64,000 bases of DNA from Paraphotobacterium marinum (GCF_002216855.1 NZ_CP022355.1:620001-684000), one strand, 5' to 3'. Shown: positions 1-12,572, counted from the stretch's first letter. Translations and numbers: made by a program. Notes: generated by a model from the sequence alone, not told the origin.

Positions 1-446
1 GTTGCTAATCTTGAGGCTTGTGGAAATAAAATATAGATAAAAGTCTTTAATCTATTTAACCCAATAGATTGAGCAGCTTCTTTTTGAATGGTATCAACTC
101 CATTAAGAGAAGCTCTGAATATCTCTGCCATATATGCTGAATAATGAAAACTTAAACCAATAATTGCTGCTGAAAATGCCGATAATCCAACTAGTGATGG
201 AAAGATCTGAGGTAAACCATAATAAAGTAAAAATAGCTGAACGAGTAGAGGTGTACCACGAAAAAAACTTATATAAATGAGAAGTATTTTATCTATTACT
301 TTAACTTTTTTTATCCTTAATATTGCGATTAATAATCCTATAAGTAAAGATAATAATGAGCTAATTATTGTCATCATTAACGTTGTTGGCAAATATTTAA
401 TAAGTATCAATAAAGTTTGCAAAGTAAAATTAACATCATAATTCAT
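1..446 (-). CDS. Amino-acid ABC transporter permease (partial, C-terminal part cut by window edge)
   Basis: Inner-membrane permease of a polar amino-acid importer (HisM/GlnP-like). I translated the minus strand from the ATG at 444-446; it begins MNYDVNFTLQTLLILIKY and runs without a stop to the window edge. Several hydrophobic segments are visible. The reading frame contains the FFRGTPLLVQ motif typical of this family and the cytoplasmic EAA loop (QKEAAQSIGL), which docks the ATPase. It starts 11 bases after the stop of the substrate-binding protein gene, so both belong to one operon whose ATPase gene should lie beyond the window. An amino-acid ABC transporter next to dnaA is the arrangement I recall from Vibrio. 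The substrate cannot be told from sequence alone. Confidence 0.88.
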   Translation of the reverse strand, partial: MNYDVNFTLQTLLILIKYLPTTLMMTIISSLLSLLIGLLIAILRIKKVKVIDKILLIYISFFRGTPLLVQLFLLYYGLPQIFPSLVGLSAFSAAIIGLSFHYSAYMAEIFRASLNGVDTIQKEAAQSIGLNRLKTFIYILFPQASRLA

Positions 447-457
447 GACTATTTCTC

Positions 458-1216
458 TTAATTAGGGGACTTAGTTATATCAGCACCAAACCATTTAATG
501 GAAATTTTGGTTAATGAACCATCTTCGCGCATTTTTTGAATTGTGCTATCAACTAATTTTTTTAATTTTATGCCTTTTTCATTTTTAACAAAAGGATAGG
601 CGCTTTGAATACTGTTAAATGGCTTTTCAAGTAATCTAATCGGAAGATTAAACTTTTTAATGTTATATAAAATAGAGGCTCTATCCATAACAAAAGATGC
701 CGAATGACCTATAATTACGTTTTGTTCTATACCAGTATCCATAGTTACAATTTTAAAGTTATATTGATGCTTTGCATTATACGCTTTAAGCATTTGTTCG
801 TAGTCTGTCCCCAAATTAACAACAATGCTTTTTCCTTTTAAATCACTTATTTTTTGATATTTTGAGTCTTTTTTAACAGCAAATTGAGCACCACCGTAGG
901 TATAAGGTTGTGAAAATAAATATTTATTTTTTCTTTCAGTCGTTGGTGTTATCTGATTTGCAATAGTATCAATCCTACCAGTTTCTAATAAGCCGAATAG
1001 CCCAGAAAAATTTGATGTTGTAAATTTTACTTTATTATTAGTTCGTTGAGCTATTTGATTCCAAACATCAATTTCAAAACCGCTTAGTTTATCATTTTTA
1101 AGAAAACCAAAAGGAGGGTAGTTCCCAGATAAGCCAACATTAAATGTTTGTGCCATAGAAAAAAATGGTAAAAATATTGAAATGATCAAAAACAAATATT
1201 TTAGAATAAGCTTCAT
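458..1216 (-). CDS. Amino-acid ABC transporter substrate-binding protein (SBP family 3)
   Basis: Periplasmic solute-binding protein of 252 residues that delivers a polar amino acid to the downstream permease. Residues 1-22 form a Sec signal peptide (MKLILK, hydrophobic core, cleavage after SMA). The mature start is TFNVGLSGNYPPFGF, followed by GFEIDVWNQIAQR, the classic family-3 pattern of a bacterial extracellular solute-binding protein. The motif GRIDTIANQITPTTERK in the middle and a C-terminal WFGADI also fit. It is the first gene of the operon, transcribed away from dnaA. The ligand is not certain; cystine-, arginine- or glutamine-type binding proteins all share this fold. Confidence 0.9.
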   Translation of the reverse strand: MKLILKYLFLIISIFLPFFSMAQTFNVGLSGNYPPFGFLKNDKLSGFEIDVWNQIAQRTNNKVKFTTSNFSGLFGLLETGRIDTIANQITPTTERKNKYLFSQPYTYGGAQFAVKKDSKYQKISDLKGKSIVVNLGTDYEQMLKAYNAKHQYNFKIVTMDTGIEQNVIIGHSASFVMDRASILYNIKKFNLPIRLLEKPFNSIQSAYPFVKNEKGIKLKKLVDSTIQKMREDGSLTKISIKWFGADITKSPN

Positions 1217-1337
1217 AAAAATAACCTTAGTTTAGTATTAATAATTTTTATTCGATTATATTGATTATAGTTACAATTAATAAAATAAATTATTTTAATA
1301 AGTCATAACAAAAAGTGTTAAAAAACTAAACAAAATA

Positions 1338-1366
1338 TGTGAATAACTCATTTTTTTTGTGAATAA
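1338..1366. promoter_or_regulatory. Two DnaA boxes upstream of dnaA
   Basis: TGTGAATAA occurs at 1338-1346 and again at 1358-1366. Both are the reverse complement of TTATTCACA, which fits the DnaA-box consensus TTATNCACA. They are 20 bases apart, about two helical turns, and end just before the -35 element of the dnaA promoter. A weaker match, TGTGTACAA, lies at 1415-1423 beyond the -10 element. This arrangement fits DnaA autorepression. It could also form part of a replication origin, but the window does not show the mioC/mnmG context where vibrio origins normally lie. Confidence 0.7.
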
Positions 1367-1369
1367 GTT

Positions 1370-1398
1370 TTGTAAAATCTTTTTAAGATAGATATAAT
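1370..1398 (+). promoter_or_regulatory. dnaA promoter (sigma-70 type)
   Basis: TTGTAA at 1370-1375 and a perfect TATAAT at 1393-1398 are separated by 17 bases, an ideal sigma-70 spacing. Transcription would start near 1405, giving a leader of about 115 bases before the GTG start at 1522. The leader carries the inverted repeat GGATCA (1430-1435), six T, TGATCC (1442-1447) and three GATC sites within 30 bases, so Dam methylation could influence dnaA expression as it does in Escherichia coli. Confidence 0.75.
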
Positions 1399-1521
1399 GC
1401 TTGTATATAAGACCTGTGTACAAAATAACGGATCATTTTTTTGATCCAATTAATCCGATCTAATTTTGTTTTTATCTCAAAGTTAGAATTTCTATTACCT
1501 TTTAATAATTTGAGGTTTTAC

Positions 1522-2892
1522 GTGTCATCTTCTTTATGGTTGCAGTGCCTTGATAGTCTTAAAAATGAAATTCCTGCAACAGAATTTAGTATGTGGGTCC
1601 GACCACTCCAAGCGGATCATGATAATAATACTTTAACTTTATATGCACCTAATCGTTTTGTCTTGGATTGGGTACAGGAAAAATATTTAAATGATATTAA
1701 TCGTCTTGTCAATGAATACTCAGAAACAAAGCTTGTGTTGAGATTTGAAGTGGGATCACTTGAAACCAAGCCATTGATAAAAAAAGATGAAAAGAAAAAA
1801 ATCGTAGATACACCTACAAAAATTATGCCTAATCAACATAATAATGCAGATACTCATTTAAATGAAAGTTTTCGATCAAACCTGAATAGAAAATTAAATT
1901 TTAATAACTTTGTAGAAGGTAAATCTAATCAATTAGGATTGGCAGCAGCAAGACAAGTTGCTATGAACCCCGGTAATTCCTACAACCCTTTATTTATTTA
2001 TGGTGGGACAGGACTTGGTAAAACGCATCTTTTACACGCCGTAGGTAATGCTATTTCAGAATCAAAGCAGAATGCAAAAGTTGTCTATATGCATTCTGAG
2101 AAATTTGTAATGGATATGGTTAAAGCACTCCAAAATAATTTAATTGACGACTTTAAAATGTTTTATAGAGGAGTTGATGCTCTTCTAATTGATGATATTC
2201 AATTTTTTGCCAACAAAGGAGGAACTCAAGAGGAGTTTTTTCATACTTTTAATGCATTATTAGAAGGTAATCAACAAATTATTTTAACTTCAGATCGCTA
2301 TCCAAAAGAAATAAGTGGTGTTGAAGAGAGGCTGAAGTCTCGATTTGGTTGGGGGTTAACTCTAGCTATTGAACCCCCAGAGTTAGAAACTAGAGTTGCA
2401 ATATTAATGAAAAAAGCTGAAGATCATAATATTAAGTTAGCTCATGAAGTTGCTTTTTTTATTGCAAAAAGATTACGCTCAAATGTCCGAGAGCTTGAAG
2501 GTGCTTTAAATAGAGTTATCGCAAATGCCAATTTTACAGGACGGACTATTAATATTGACTTTGTTAGAGAGGCTTTGAGAGATCTTCTGGCACTTCAAGA
2601 TAAGCTTGTAACAATAGATAATATTCAAAAAACTGTTGCAGAATATTATAAAATTAAAGTATCTGACTTGTTATCTAAACGTCGTTCCCGTTCTGTGGCA
2701 AGGCCAAGACAGATTGCTATGGCTTTATCAAAAGAACTTACAAACCATAGTTTACCCGAGATAGGAGATGCTTTTGGTGGAAGAGACCATACAACTGTTT
2801 TACATGCATGTAGGAAAGTTCATGAGTTAAAAGATGAAAGTAATGATATCAAGGAAGATTTTTCAAACTTAATAAGAACATTATCATCATAA
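1522..2892 (+). CDS. dnaA: Chromosomal replication initiator protein DnaA
   Basis: AAA+ ATPase that binds DnaA boxes and opens the origin. I place the start at GTG 1522, not at earlier in-frame starts: the protein then begins [20 protein letters not shown], matching the universal N terminus, and TGAGG lies 7 bases upstream as a ribosome site. Length is 456 residues, normal for the family. Domain I covers residues 1-75; the linker is short; the AAA+ domain carries Walker A GGTGLGKT near residue 161 and Walker [10 protein letters not shown] near 222-228; the C-terminal DNA-binding helix-turn-helix has the signature [11 protein letters not shown] near 419-429. It is the first gene of a dnaA-dnaN-recF-gyrB cluster. 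Confidence 0.97.
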   Translation: MSSSLWLQCLDSLKNEIPATEFSMWVRPLQADHDNNTLTLYAPNRFVLDWVQEKYLNDINRLVNEYSETKLVLRFEVGSLETKPLIKKDEKKKIVDTPTKIMPNQHNNADTHLNESFRSNLNRKLNFNNFVEGKSNQLGLAAARQVAMNPGNSYNPLFIYGGTGLGKTHLLHAVGNAISESKQNAKVVYMHSEKFVMDMVKALQNNLIDDFKMFYRGVDALLIDDIQFFANKGGTQEEFFHTFNALLEGNQQIILTSDRYPKEISGVEERLKSRFGWGLTLAIEPPELETRVAILMKKAEDHNIKLAHEVAFFIAKRLRSNVRELEGALNRVIANANFTGRTINIDFVREALRDLLALQDKLVTIDNIQKTVAEYYKIKVSDLLSKRRSRSVARPRQIAMALSKELTNHSLPEIGDAFGGRDHTTVLHACRKVHELKDESNDIKEDFSNLIRTLSS

Positions 2893-2896
2893 TATT

Positions 2897-4000
2897 ATGA
2901 AATTAAAAATAAAAAAAAGCTCACTTATTAAACCTTTTCAAACTGTAAGTAGTATTGTTTCATCAAGAGCTACTTCAGAAATATTAAGTCATATTTTAGT
3001 TACTCTAAGAGATAAAAATATATATTTAACTAGTAGCGATCTTGAAGTTGAAATTTTTTATACCATTGAAAATGTTCTTGACGGACAATTTAATAATTCA
3101 TTCACTGTTCCTTCAAAAAAATTTTTAGATATATTCAAAACTTTTTCTGATAATAGTTATATTGAATTGGTCATTTTAGAAAACAAATTAAAAGTTCAAG
3201 CAGGAAGTAGTAGTTTTGTATTCTCTTCACTTGATAGTGAACAGTTTCCTGCAAATGAAAATTTTAATGCTGAAATTTCATTTTTTGTTGAGTCAAATAA
3301 TTTAAGAAAAATCTTAAATGATGTTCAGTTTTCTATGGCAAATCAGGATATCAGATATTTTTTAAATGGTGTTTTATTAGATATAAATGATGCTTTATTA
3401 ACAGCAGTAGCAACAGATGGGCATAGATTAGCGCTTTCTTCAATTGAAATTATATCCGATATTAAACACACTAAAGTTATTATTCCCAGAAAAGGGGTTA
3501 ATGAACTAATAAAAATTTTGAATGAATCTAATTTAAAAATAAAAGTAGAAATAAATAAAAATAATTTGGCCATTACCACAAATAATTTCCGCTTCATCAC
3601 CAAACTTATTGATGGCTCTTTTCCAAATTATGAGAATGTAATTCCAAATGAATCACACAATAAAATTATTATAAATCGTGAAACATTTAAATCAGCTCTA
3701 ATAAGAGCTTCTATCTTAACAAATGATAGATTTAAAGCTGTTGTGATGAAAGTAAGTGAAAATCTTATTACAATATCCGCTTCAAATGCTGAAAATGAAC
3801 AAGCTGAGGAAAGATTGCAAATTAATTATAATAGTAGTGATATTGAGATTGGTGTGAATGTTAATTACTTATTAGATGTAATTAATGCTCTTAAAACGGA
3901 TAAGTTAGAAATTTCCTTACAAGATAGCACTTCAGGTATTTTAATTAAGGACATACCACAATCTAATACTTTATACTTAATTTCCCCATGTAGATATTAA
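2897..4000 (+). CDS. dnaN: DNA polymerase III beta subunit (sliding clamp)
   Basis: Ring-shaped processivity clamp of the replicative polymerase. At 367 residues it has the usual length and starts MKLKIKKSSLIKPFQTVSSIVSSR. Diagnostic features are ATDGHRLALSS near residue 175, the DGSFPNYENVIP segment, and the C-terminal hydrophobic-cleft region ending YLISPCRY, where the family normally ends in MPMRL. The methionines of that terminal motif are replaced here, a sign of drift but not of loss. It begins 4 bases after the dnaA stop and ends 2 bases before recF, so the genes are translationally linked. Confidence 0.96.
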   Translation: MKLKIKKSSLIKPFQTVSSIVSSRATSEILSHILVTLRDKNIYLTSSDLEVEIFYTIENVLDGQFNNSFTVPSKKFLDIFKTFSDNSYIELVILENKLKVQAGSSSFVFSSLDSEQFPANENFNAEISFFVESNNLRKILNDVQFSMANQDIRYFLNGVLLDINDALLTAVATDGHRLALSSIEIISDIKHTKVIIPRKGVNELIKILNESNLKIKVEINKNNLAITTNNFRFITKLIDGSFPNYENVIPNESHNKIIINRETFKSALIRASILTNDRFKAVVMKVSENLITISASNAENEQAEERLQINYNSSDIEIGVNVNYLLDVINALKTDKLEISLQDSTSGILIKDIPQSNTLYLISPCRY

Positions 4001-4002
4001 CT

Positions 4003-5076
4003 ATGTCTTTAAGCTCTATCCAGATAAAAAACTTTAGAAATTTGAACGTTTCACATTTGGACTTTTCTCCACATTTAAATTTATTTTATGGAGAAAATGG
4101 TGCAGGGAAGAGTGCTATAATTGAGGCGCTATACTTTATAGGTCATGCTAAATCATTTAGAGTTTCTGAACAGAATCGGATGGTTCATATTGATAAAAAT
4201 TTTTTTCTGATTAAAGGGAGCATAGGGTTTCAATTTATGAAACCTTTTACATTATTTAAAGATAAATCAAGTGCACTAGAAATTATTATTAATGATAAGA
4301 AAAATTTTAAAAAATCAGAGTTGGTAAGTTTACTCCCATTGCAATTAATGACTACAGAAAGTTTCCAGTTAGTTTTCGGTGGCTCTGCAAAGAAAAGAAG
4401 TTTTATTGACTGGGGGTTGTTTTATCAAGATAAAGATTTTTATAGTCTGTGGTTGGATATAAAAAAGATAATTAAAAACCGAAATTTTTTATTAAGAAAG
4501 AATACTCCCTATGAACAGATTAAAATTTGGGATCAGCAATTAATAACAATTACAAATAAATTGAGTCTTTTAAGAGGCGAATATTTTAATGAGTTATCTG
4601 ATTATTTTAAGAAATATATAACTTTATTTTTACCGGGGTGTGATTTAAAGCTTAAGTTTTTTAGAGGTTGGAATGATAGTTTATGTTATAGTGAAGTTTT
4701 AGAGAAAAATATCGAGAAAGATTATAATCTAGGCTTTACTAATCAAGGAGCTCATAAGGCAAGTTTTTCAGTTCTGTACCAAAATGTACCAATCGAAAAA
4801 ATTTTATCAAGAGGGCAAATTAAATTGGTGGTTTGCGCTTTAATAGTTGCTCAAGGCGATATGTTGAAGAAAAAAGCAAATAAAAGTAGCATGTTCTTGA
4901 TTGATGACTTTTCTTCCGAGCTTGATACTGAAAAGAAGTCCTTGCTGTTCAAATTATTATCTAAAATGGAATCTCAAGTTTTTGTAACAGCTATAAATAA
5001 ATCAGATTTTTTTGAAGATTTTTCTGAAAATTTAAAAATGTTTCATGTGGAACATGGTATAATCAAAGAAATTTAA
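4003..5076 (+). CDS. recF: DNA replication and repair protein RecF
   Basis: SMC-like ATPase that helps load RecA at single-strand gaps. Length is 357 residues, as usual. Walker A is GENGAGKSA near residues 30-38; the ABC-type signature is SRGQIKLVVCA near 268; Walker B is FLIDDFSSELD near 298-308. The C terminus KMFHVEHGIIKEI is strongly conserved, and the DNA coding for it (5039-5054) resembles a parS site with two mismatches. It sits tightly between dnaN and gyrB. Domain integrity suggests that the RecFOR gap-repair route remains functional, in contrast to the broken uvrD and polA genes. Confidence 0.95.
   Translation: MSLSSIQIKNFRNLNVSHLDFSPHLNLFYGENGAGKSAIIEALYFIGHAKSFRVSEQNRMVHIDKNFFLIKGSIGFQFMKPFTLFKDKSSALEIIINDKKNFKKSELVSLLPLQLMTTESFQLVFGGSAKKRSFIDWGLFYQDKDFYSLWLDIKKIIKNRNFLLRKNTPYEQIKIWDQQLITITNKLSLLRGEYFNELSDYFKKYITLFLPGCDLKLKFFRGWNDSLCYSEVLEKNIEKDYNLGFTNQGAHKASFSVLYQNVPIEKILSRGQIKLVVCALIVAQGDMLKKKANKSSMFLIDDFSSELDTEKKSLLFKLLSKMESQVFVTAINKSDFFEDFSENLKMFHVEHGIIKEI
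5039..5054. promoter_or_regulatory. Degenerate parS-like sequence inside recF
   Basis: TGTTTCATGTGGAACA differs at two positions from the ParB-binding site TGTTTCACGTGAAACA. The sequence encodes the conserved MFHVEH of RecF, so protein constraint alone could explain the resemblance. It is listed because two better matches follow at 10643 and 25862. Confidence 0.3.
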
Positions 5077-5109
5077 CTTTCAATAATTTAAATAAACAAA
5101 GAGAGATGA

Positions 5110-7524
<2,415 letters not shown>

Positions 7525-7544
7525 CTAAATTAAAAATTTATTGT

Positions 7545-7573
7545 AAAAAAAGGCAGTTTAACTGCCTTTTTTA
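7545..7573. terminator. Bidirectional terminator between gyrB and glyS
   Basis: A hairpin AAGGCAGTT / AACTGCCTT is preceded by A runs and followed by a T run, so it can end transcription from gyrB on the plus strand and from glyS on the minus strand. Confidence 0.85.
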
Positions 7574-7621
7574 TTAATAAAATATTTAACTTCGTTCTTA
7601 CCTCAAAAATAATAATCTTAG

Positions 7622-9694
7622 TTATAATGATAATTGAGATATGTCTGCGAACTGAGAAATAAATACATGTATTCTTTTCAATAAAGTTAATCGATTTTCT
7701 CTTTCGTTTAAATTCTCAGACATAACCATGACATTATCAAAAAAGATATTTAATTCAGTCTTAATTTCTAGAATATTGTTAAAAACATCAACATAATTAT
7801 TATTTTCTGATGAAACCTTTGCTCTCATCTGTATGTCATTAATTTTATTGTAAAGATTAAGTTCAAACTCATTATTTAGGACTATTTCTTTTTTATTAGA
7901 AACGTTAATATTTTTTGCATTTTTTTCAACAATATTTTTTAATCTTTTGTTTATTTCAAAAAAATCTTCAATATCATTATGTGACTTGAATTCAGTTAAC
8001 CCATTAATTTTATGATAAATATCTAATAAGTTATAAGAATCTCCAGCAAACACAGCATTAATTACATCAACAGTAAAACCCTCATCTAATAAATAACTTT
8101 TATATCTGGTTAGAATAAAATCAAAAATATTTTCAATTAAGTTTTTAGACTCTAAATTTATTTTATATGTATTATTAGATATAGTTAATATCTTGTTTAA
8201 ATTTATTGAAATTTTATTAGCTAAAATAATTTTGATAATTCCATTTGCTGCTCGTCTAAGTGCATATGGATCATTAGTACCTTTTGGCTGCAAGCCTATA
8301 CCAAATATTCCTGTTAATAAATCAAATTTATCAGCTAAAGCTAATGCAATTGATGTTTTAGATTTAGGAACATCATCTTGATTATTTTTGGGTGAGTATT
8401 GCTCGGCAATTGCTAAAGCAACTTCCGGTGACTCATTATCAAGTTGAGCATAATATTTGCCAGCAATACCTTGCAATTCTGGTAATTCAAAAACCATAGA
8501 AGTCATTAAATCGCATTTAGATAGAAGAGCAGCTCTCTCAATTAATAATTTATCACCATTAATACATAAATTTAAATGACCACTTAGTTCAACTAATCTC
8601 GTGGTTCTATCCATTAATGTACCTAATTGTTTTTGAAATAAAGTATCTTTTTGAAGAGAGAGGTAACTTTCTAAAGAGCATTTCCTATCTGAATTAAAAA
8701 AGAATTCAGCATCACTAAGCCTTGGTCTTATAACTTTCTCATTACCAGTTATTATAGATTTATTGTTTTCTGTATCAATATTTGAAACAAATATAAAGTT
8801 TGGTTTTAATTCATGGTTATTATCATATATGGGAAAGTATTTTTGATCTTTCTCCATTGTTGAAACTAGAGCTTCTTTGGGGACACCTAAAAACCTATCT
8901 TCAAAAGAAGCTTGTAATACCTTGGGCCATTCAACTAGTGATGTTACTTCATCTAATAAGTCATCAGAAACTTTGATATTACCATTTAATGATTTTGCTA
9001 TTGATTCTGATTCTTTTAAAATAATATTCTGCCTTTTGTTAAAGCAAGGAATAACAAACCCTTTATTTTCAAGAATTTTTTCATAATGACTCGCTTTATC
9101 AAGTTCAATAATTTGTTCACCCATAAAACGATGACCAAATATTTTATTTGATGAACTAATTCCAAAAATATCACCGTTTATTAATGTATCACCTAGCATC
9201 ATTGTTAAGGTTTTTACTGGTCTAGCAAATGTAAAGTCATTCTGACCCCACCTCATTGCTTTTGCAACATGAACTTTTTTAAATGCATTTAATGAAATAT
9301 CACCTATGATTTCTTTTACGGGTCTTCCTTTTATTTCCTTTTTTAAAAATAACCATTCACCTTTTGGAGTTTCAACAAATGAAATATCAGATAATTCAAC
9401 TTGGTTGCTTTTAGCCCATCCCAGAGCAGCTTTTGTAAAATTACCATCATTGTCGAAAGCTGCTTTTTTAGAAGGTCCTTTTTTTTCCTCGATTATATTT
9501 TGTTGATTTTCGGCTATATCAACAACCTCAATAGCAAGCCGTCTTGGTGTGGCATACCATAATACTTCTGAAAAACTAATGTGATTCTTTTCTAAATCTT
9601 CTTGCATGTTTTTTTTGAAGTTTAAGCCTAAAGATTTCAGCTCTGACGGGGGGAGCTCTTCAGTTCCTATTTCAATAAGGTAATTTAATTTCAT
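7622..9694 (-). CDS. glyS: Glycine--tRNA ligase beta subunit
   Basis: Beta chain of the tetrameric alpha2-beta2 glycyl-tRNA synthetase, which charges tRNA-Gly. It is 690 residues long, almost the same as the E. coli protein, and starts [21 protein letters not shown], the invariant N terminus of this subunit. Other matches are [11 protein letters not shown] near residue 48, VVEWPKV-like [10 protein letters not shown] near 250, [21 protein letters not shown] near 330, and a C-terminal anticodon-binding-like region with [11 protein letters not shown]. Its start overlaps the glyQ stop by 4 bases, so the two subunits are made from one message. Confidence 0.96.
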   Translation of the reverse strand: MKLNYLIEIGTEELPPSELKSLGLNFKKNMQEDLEKNHISFSEVLWYATPRRLAIEVVDIAENQQNIIEEKKGPSKKAAFDNDGNFTKAALGWAKSNQVELSDISFVETPKGEWLFLKKEIKGRPVKEIIGDISLNAFKKVHVAKAMRWGQNDFTFARPVKTLTMMLGDTLINGDIFGISSSNKIFGHRFMGEQIIELDKASHYEKILENKGFVIPCFNKRQNIILKESESIAKSLNGNIKVSDDLLDEVTSLVEWPKVLQASFEDRFLGVPKEALVSTMEKDQKYFPIYDNNHELKPNFIFVSNIDTENNKSIITGNEKVIRPRLSDAEFFFNSDRKCSLESYLSLQKDTLFQKQLGTLMDRTTRLVELSGHLNLCINGDKLLIERAALLSKCDLMTSMVFELPELQGIAGKYYAQLDNESPEVALAIAEQYSPKNNQDDVPKSKTSIALALADKFDLLTGIFGIGLQPKGTNDPYALRRAANGIIKIILANKISINLNKILTISNNTYKINLESKNLIENIFDFILTRYKSYLLDEGFTVDVINAVFAGDSYNLLDIYHKINGLTEFKSHNDIEDFFEINKRLKNIVEKNAKNINVSNKKEIVLNNEFELNLYNKINDIQMRAKVSSENNNYVDVFNNILEIKTELNIFFDNVMVMSENLNERENRLTLLKRIHVFISQFADISQLSL

Positions 9695-10617
9695 TTTTTT
9701 TCCTTAAAAGTAGAATTCTCAAGCATTGGGAAACCTAATTCTTCCCGAGATTTATAGTAACTTTTTGCAACTTTTTTTGTTAAGTTTCTGATTCTTAATA
9801 TATAGCTTTGTCTCTCAGTAACAGATATTGCTTTCCTTGCATCCAATAAATTAAATACATGGGCAGCTTTAAGTATTTGTTCGTAGGAAGCTAAAGGAAG
9901 TGAGACTGGGCTTTCAACTAAGTAAGATGCTTGGGACTCACATTGTTCAAAGAATTTAAATAGAAAATCAACATCAGCATGTTCAAAGTTATATGCAGAT
10001 TGCTCTCTTTCATTTTGAAGAAAAATATCACCATAGCTTACTGAGCCATTGACATTGTTTGACCAGACAAGATCATAGACAGAATCGACGTTTTGTATAT
10101 ACATAGCCAGCCTTTCTAATCCATAAGTAATTTCTCCAGTTACTGGTTTACAGTCAAGCCCTCCAATTTGTTGGAAATAGGTAAATTGAGTAACTTCCAT
10201 GCCATTTAGCCAAACTTCCCATCCTAGACCCCACGCTCCTAAAGTTGGGTTTTCCCAGTTGTCTTCAACAAACCTAATGTCATTATCTTTAGGGTTTAGC
10301 CCTATTGATTGTAATGATTCTAAATATAATTCTTGTATATTTGATGGTGAGGGTTTTAATATTACTTGAAACTGATAAAACATCTGAAGTCTATTAGGGT
10401 TTTCTCCATATCTACCGTCTGTCGGCCTTCTCGATGGTTGTACATATGCTGTATTTATTGGCTCAGGCCCAATAGCTTTTAGGAATGTCATCGGGTGAGA
10501 GGTTCCTGCACCAACCTCCATATCTAAGGGTTGCACAATAGAGCAACCATTCCTAGACCAAAAATCTTGTAGAGCGAAAATCATTCCTTGAAAAGTATTT
10601 ATGTCGTATTTATTCAT
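9691..10617 (-). CDS. glyQ: Glycine--tRNA ligase alpha subunit
   Basis: Catalytic alpha chain of glycyl-tRNA synthetase. I choose the ATG at 10617, giving [20 protein letters not shown] and 308 residues, because this aligns with the family N terminus; an ATG four codons earlier (10629) is possible. Strong motifs are [37 protein letters not shown] and [20 protein letters not shown], the class II aminoacyl-tRNA synthetase core. No clear Shine-Dalgarno sequence is visible. The region just upstream carries a near-perfect parS site. Confidence 0.96.
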   Translation of the reverse strand: MNKYDINTFQGMIFALQDFWSRNGCSIVQPLDMEVGAGTSHPMTFLKAIGPEPINTAYVQPSRRPTDGRYGENPNRLQMFYQFQVILKPSPSNIQELYLESLQSIGLNPKDNDIRFVEDNWENPTLGAWGLGWEVWLNGMEVTQFTYFQQIGGLDCKPVTGEITYGLERLAMYIQNVDSVYDLVWSNNVNGSVSYGDIFLQNEREQSAYNFEHADVDFLFKFFEQCESQASYLVESPVSLPLASYEQILKAAHVFNLLDARKAISVTERQSYILRIRNLTKKVAKSYYKSREELGFPMLENSTFKEKK

Positions 10618-10642
10618 TATAAGAACCATTTGTTAATCATTT

Positions 10643-10658
10643 TGTTTCACATGAAACA
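10643..10658. promoter_or_regulatory. Probable parS site (ParB binding), one mismatch
   Basis: TGTTTCACATGAAACA differs from the consensus TGTTTCACGTGAAACA at one position. It fills the short gap between the tusA stop and the glyQ start, so no protein constrains it, and it lies about 9 kb from dnaA, where chromosomal parS sites usually cluster. Confidence 0.7.
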
Positions 10659-10892
10659 TTATTTTTTCTTTATTAAAAATTTGTAAGGAGTTGAATTTAT
10701 TTCTTTGGACAATAACTCATGCTCCATAAACCTACAAAAACTTGGTATATCTCTTATGGTAGAAGGGTCATCACTATATACCATTAAAGTTTCTCCATTT
10801 TTCATTTTTCTAATTTTTTGTCTAATTATCATTATTGGTTCAGGACACCTTAAACCTAATGTACTTATTTCAAAATCACTTTTTTTTGTCAT
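10659..10892 (-). CDS. tusA: Sulfurtransferase TusA
   Basis: Small sulfur carrier of 77 residues that takes sulfur from IscS and passes it to the TusBCD relay for 2-thiolation of tRNA wobble uridine. The family signature Cys-Pro-x-Pro is present as LRCPEPIM near residues 14-21, with Cys15 or Cys16 as the persulfide site. The end, [26 protein letters not shown], is also family-typical. Its start overlaps the end of the upstream oxidoreductase gene by 4 bases. Confidence 0.93.
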   Translation of the reverse strand: MTKKSDFEISTLGLRCPEPIMIIRQKIRKMKNGETLMVYSDDPSTIRDIPSFCRFMEHELLSKEINSTPYKFLIKKK

Positions 10893-11872
10893 AATGATAT
10901 CACTAATCGACCAGTAACTTTTTTATTTATAAGATCTTCAGAATATGAAAGAACTTCTGACAAAGGTATTACCTTCATATTATCTTGAAAATAATTTTCT
11001 TTAAATAACTTTTTGGCATTGTCCCAACAGTTTTGTTTGGACTGTAAGTTTTGATAAACTGAATCAATTCCAATTAACTTTATACCTCTGAGAATAAAAG
11101 GCATTACTGTTGTGTTAAGCTTATAGCTTTGGGCTAAACCACAAATAATTGCACAACCTGCATACTTAATTTCAGTAAGTAAATTAGACAATATTTCTCC
11201 TCCAACACAGTCTATTACTGCAGACCATAATTGTTTATTGAGTGGTTTTTGGTTATTACTTATTTCATTTAAACTATATACTTTACTTGCACCTAGCTGT
11301 TTTAAATAATTTTGGTTTGGCTCTTTTCTACTTGTAATAGCGACTACATCATATCCCAAATTGGATAATATACTTATTGAGGAGCTTCCAACGCCTCCAC
11401 TAGCCCCTGTAATCGCTATTGGTCCATCATTAGGTTTTATATTTTCTTTTAATAAAGATTGAATACACAATAATGCAGTTAAACCGGCAGTACCTATTGA
11501 CATAGCTTCTTTAGTTGAAAGGTTGGTTGGTAGTTTACATATATAGGCTGAATTAACGTAAGCTCTTGAAGAAAACCCACCAAAGTATTTTTCTCCTAAA
11601 CCATAACCCGTTGATACTACTCTATCACCTTTAGAGAAGTTTTTATTATTAGACTCAATAACTTTTCCAGCAAGATCTATTCCAGGTATAAATGGAAATG
11701 TCTTTACTATTTTATTTGGAGCAGTTATTGCAAGTGCATCTTTATAGTTTAAAGATGAATACTCAACTTCAATGAGAGTGTCCTCAACATTAAGAAAGTC
11801 CACGTTTACATTTGTTTTGTATTCAGCCTCAAAAAGATCGTTAATTTTTTTTAAAACAATTGCTGAAATCAT
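10889..11872 (-). CDS. acuI: Acrylyl-CoA reductase / YhdH-type quinone oxidoreductase
   Basis: NADPH-dependent medium-chain dehydrogenase/reductase of 327 residues, the AcuI/YhdH group, which reduces acryloyl-CoA to propionyl-CoA and so removes a toxic intermediate. Evidence: N-terminal [31 protein letters not shown] (shown in parts: [10 protein letters not shown] and [13 protein letters not shown]), [13 protein letters not shown], the nucleotide-binding [21 protein letters not shown] near 155-175, and [19 protein letters not shown]. No structural zinc motif is seen, as expected for this zinc-free group. It is co-transcribed with tusA. The precise substrate is inferred from family membership. 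Confidence 0.85.
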   Translation of the reverse strand: MISAIVLKKINDLFEAEYKTNVNVDFLNVEDTLIEVEYSSLNYKDALAITAPNKIVKTFPFIPGIDLAGKVIESNNKNFSKGDRVVSTGYGLGEKYFGGFSSRAYVNSAYICKLPTNLSTKEAMSIGTAGLTALLCIQSLLKENIKPNDGPIAITGASGGVGSSSISILSNLGYDVVAITSRKEPNQNYLKQLGASKVYSLNEISNNQKPLNKQLWSAVIDCVGGEILSNLLTEIKYAGCAIICGLAQSYKLNTTVMPFILRGIKLIGIDSVYQNLQSKQNCWDNAKKLFKENYFQDNMKVIPLSEVLSYSEDLINKKVTGRLVISL

Positions 11873-11960
11873 AATAAAAGTTACATTTTGTATAAAAATT
11901 ATTTTATTATACTATAAATTAATAAATTGTATAATCTTTCATCCTTTAAGTGATTATTTT

Positions 11961-12491
11961 ATGAAACCAATTTTAATTTTATACTTTACTAAAGATGGCC
12001 ATACAAAAAAGATAGCTTCTGTAATTAAACAAAACATTGAATCAAAAAAGTATTTAGTTGATTTGTTAGAGATATCGATGATTCCTTCAGGTTTTAATTT
12101 TGAAAAATATGAATCTATTGTATTGGGTATGCCAGTTAGATATGGAAATATAAATAAAAAAGTTTATGATTTTATTAGAAATAACTATAGTAAACTTATA
12201 AATAAAAAGCTTTATTTATATATAGTTTGCTTAAGTGCCAGAAAGTCTGAGAAGAGAAAGGTTGAAAATAGCAAATATTATTTAAAATTTATCCAAAAAT
12301 CTAAGTTGAGTTTTGTAAAATCTGAAATTTTTGCAGGTGTCTTGTGTTACCCTAAGTATAACTTTTTTGATCGAACGATGATTCGTTTTATCATGAAGTT
12401 AACTGGTGGAGAAACAGATACAACAATCCCTTATTTATGTTATACAGACTGGGAGCAAGTAAATTTGTTTTCTAATGAAATATTAAGTTGA
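11961..12491 (+). CDS. hemG: Menaquinone-dependent protoporphyrinogen IX oxidase HemG
   Basis: Flavodoxin-like enzyme that oxidises protoporphyrinogen IX to protoporphyrin IX in heme synthesis, passing electrons to the quinone pool. I start at ATG 11961 (MKPILILYFTKDGHTKKIAS), which places the FMN phosphate-binding loop at the family position; longer in-frame extensions upstream overlap the divergent gene and show no homology. Length is 176 residues. Other matches are the segment VLGMPVRYGNINKKVYDFI and a late GGETDTTIPYLCYTDWEQV, where E. coli HemG has a similar ending. hemG directly before a ribosomal RNA operon is the same order as in E. coli. Confidence 0.9.
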   Translation: MKPILILYFTKDGHTKKIASVIKQNIESKKYLVDLLEISMIPSGFNFEKYESIVLGMPVRYGNINKKVYDFIRNNYSKLINKKLYLYIVCLSARKSEKRKVENSKYYLKFIQKSKLSFVKSEIFAGVLCYPKYNFFDRTMIRFIMKLTGGETDTTIPYLCYTDWEQVNLFSNEILS

Positions 12492-12509
12492 TTTTTATAT
12501 AAAAAAAAG

Positions 12510-12538
12510 TTGACAACCTATATTAAAAAGAATAATAT
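12510..12538 (+). promoter_or_regulatory. rRNA operon promoter (P1 type)
   Basis: A perfect TTGACA (12510-12515) and TAATAT (12533-12538) are separated by 17 bases, with the GC-containing stretch GCTCACC directly after the -10 element. That discriminator is typical of stringently controlled rRNA promoters. It is the strongest consensus promoter visible in the window. Confidence 0.85.
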
Positions 12539-12572
12539 GCTCACCTGTTTTAAAGATAAGCTTTAAAGCAAA

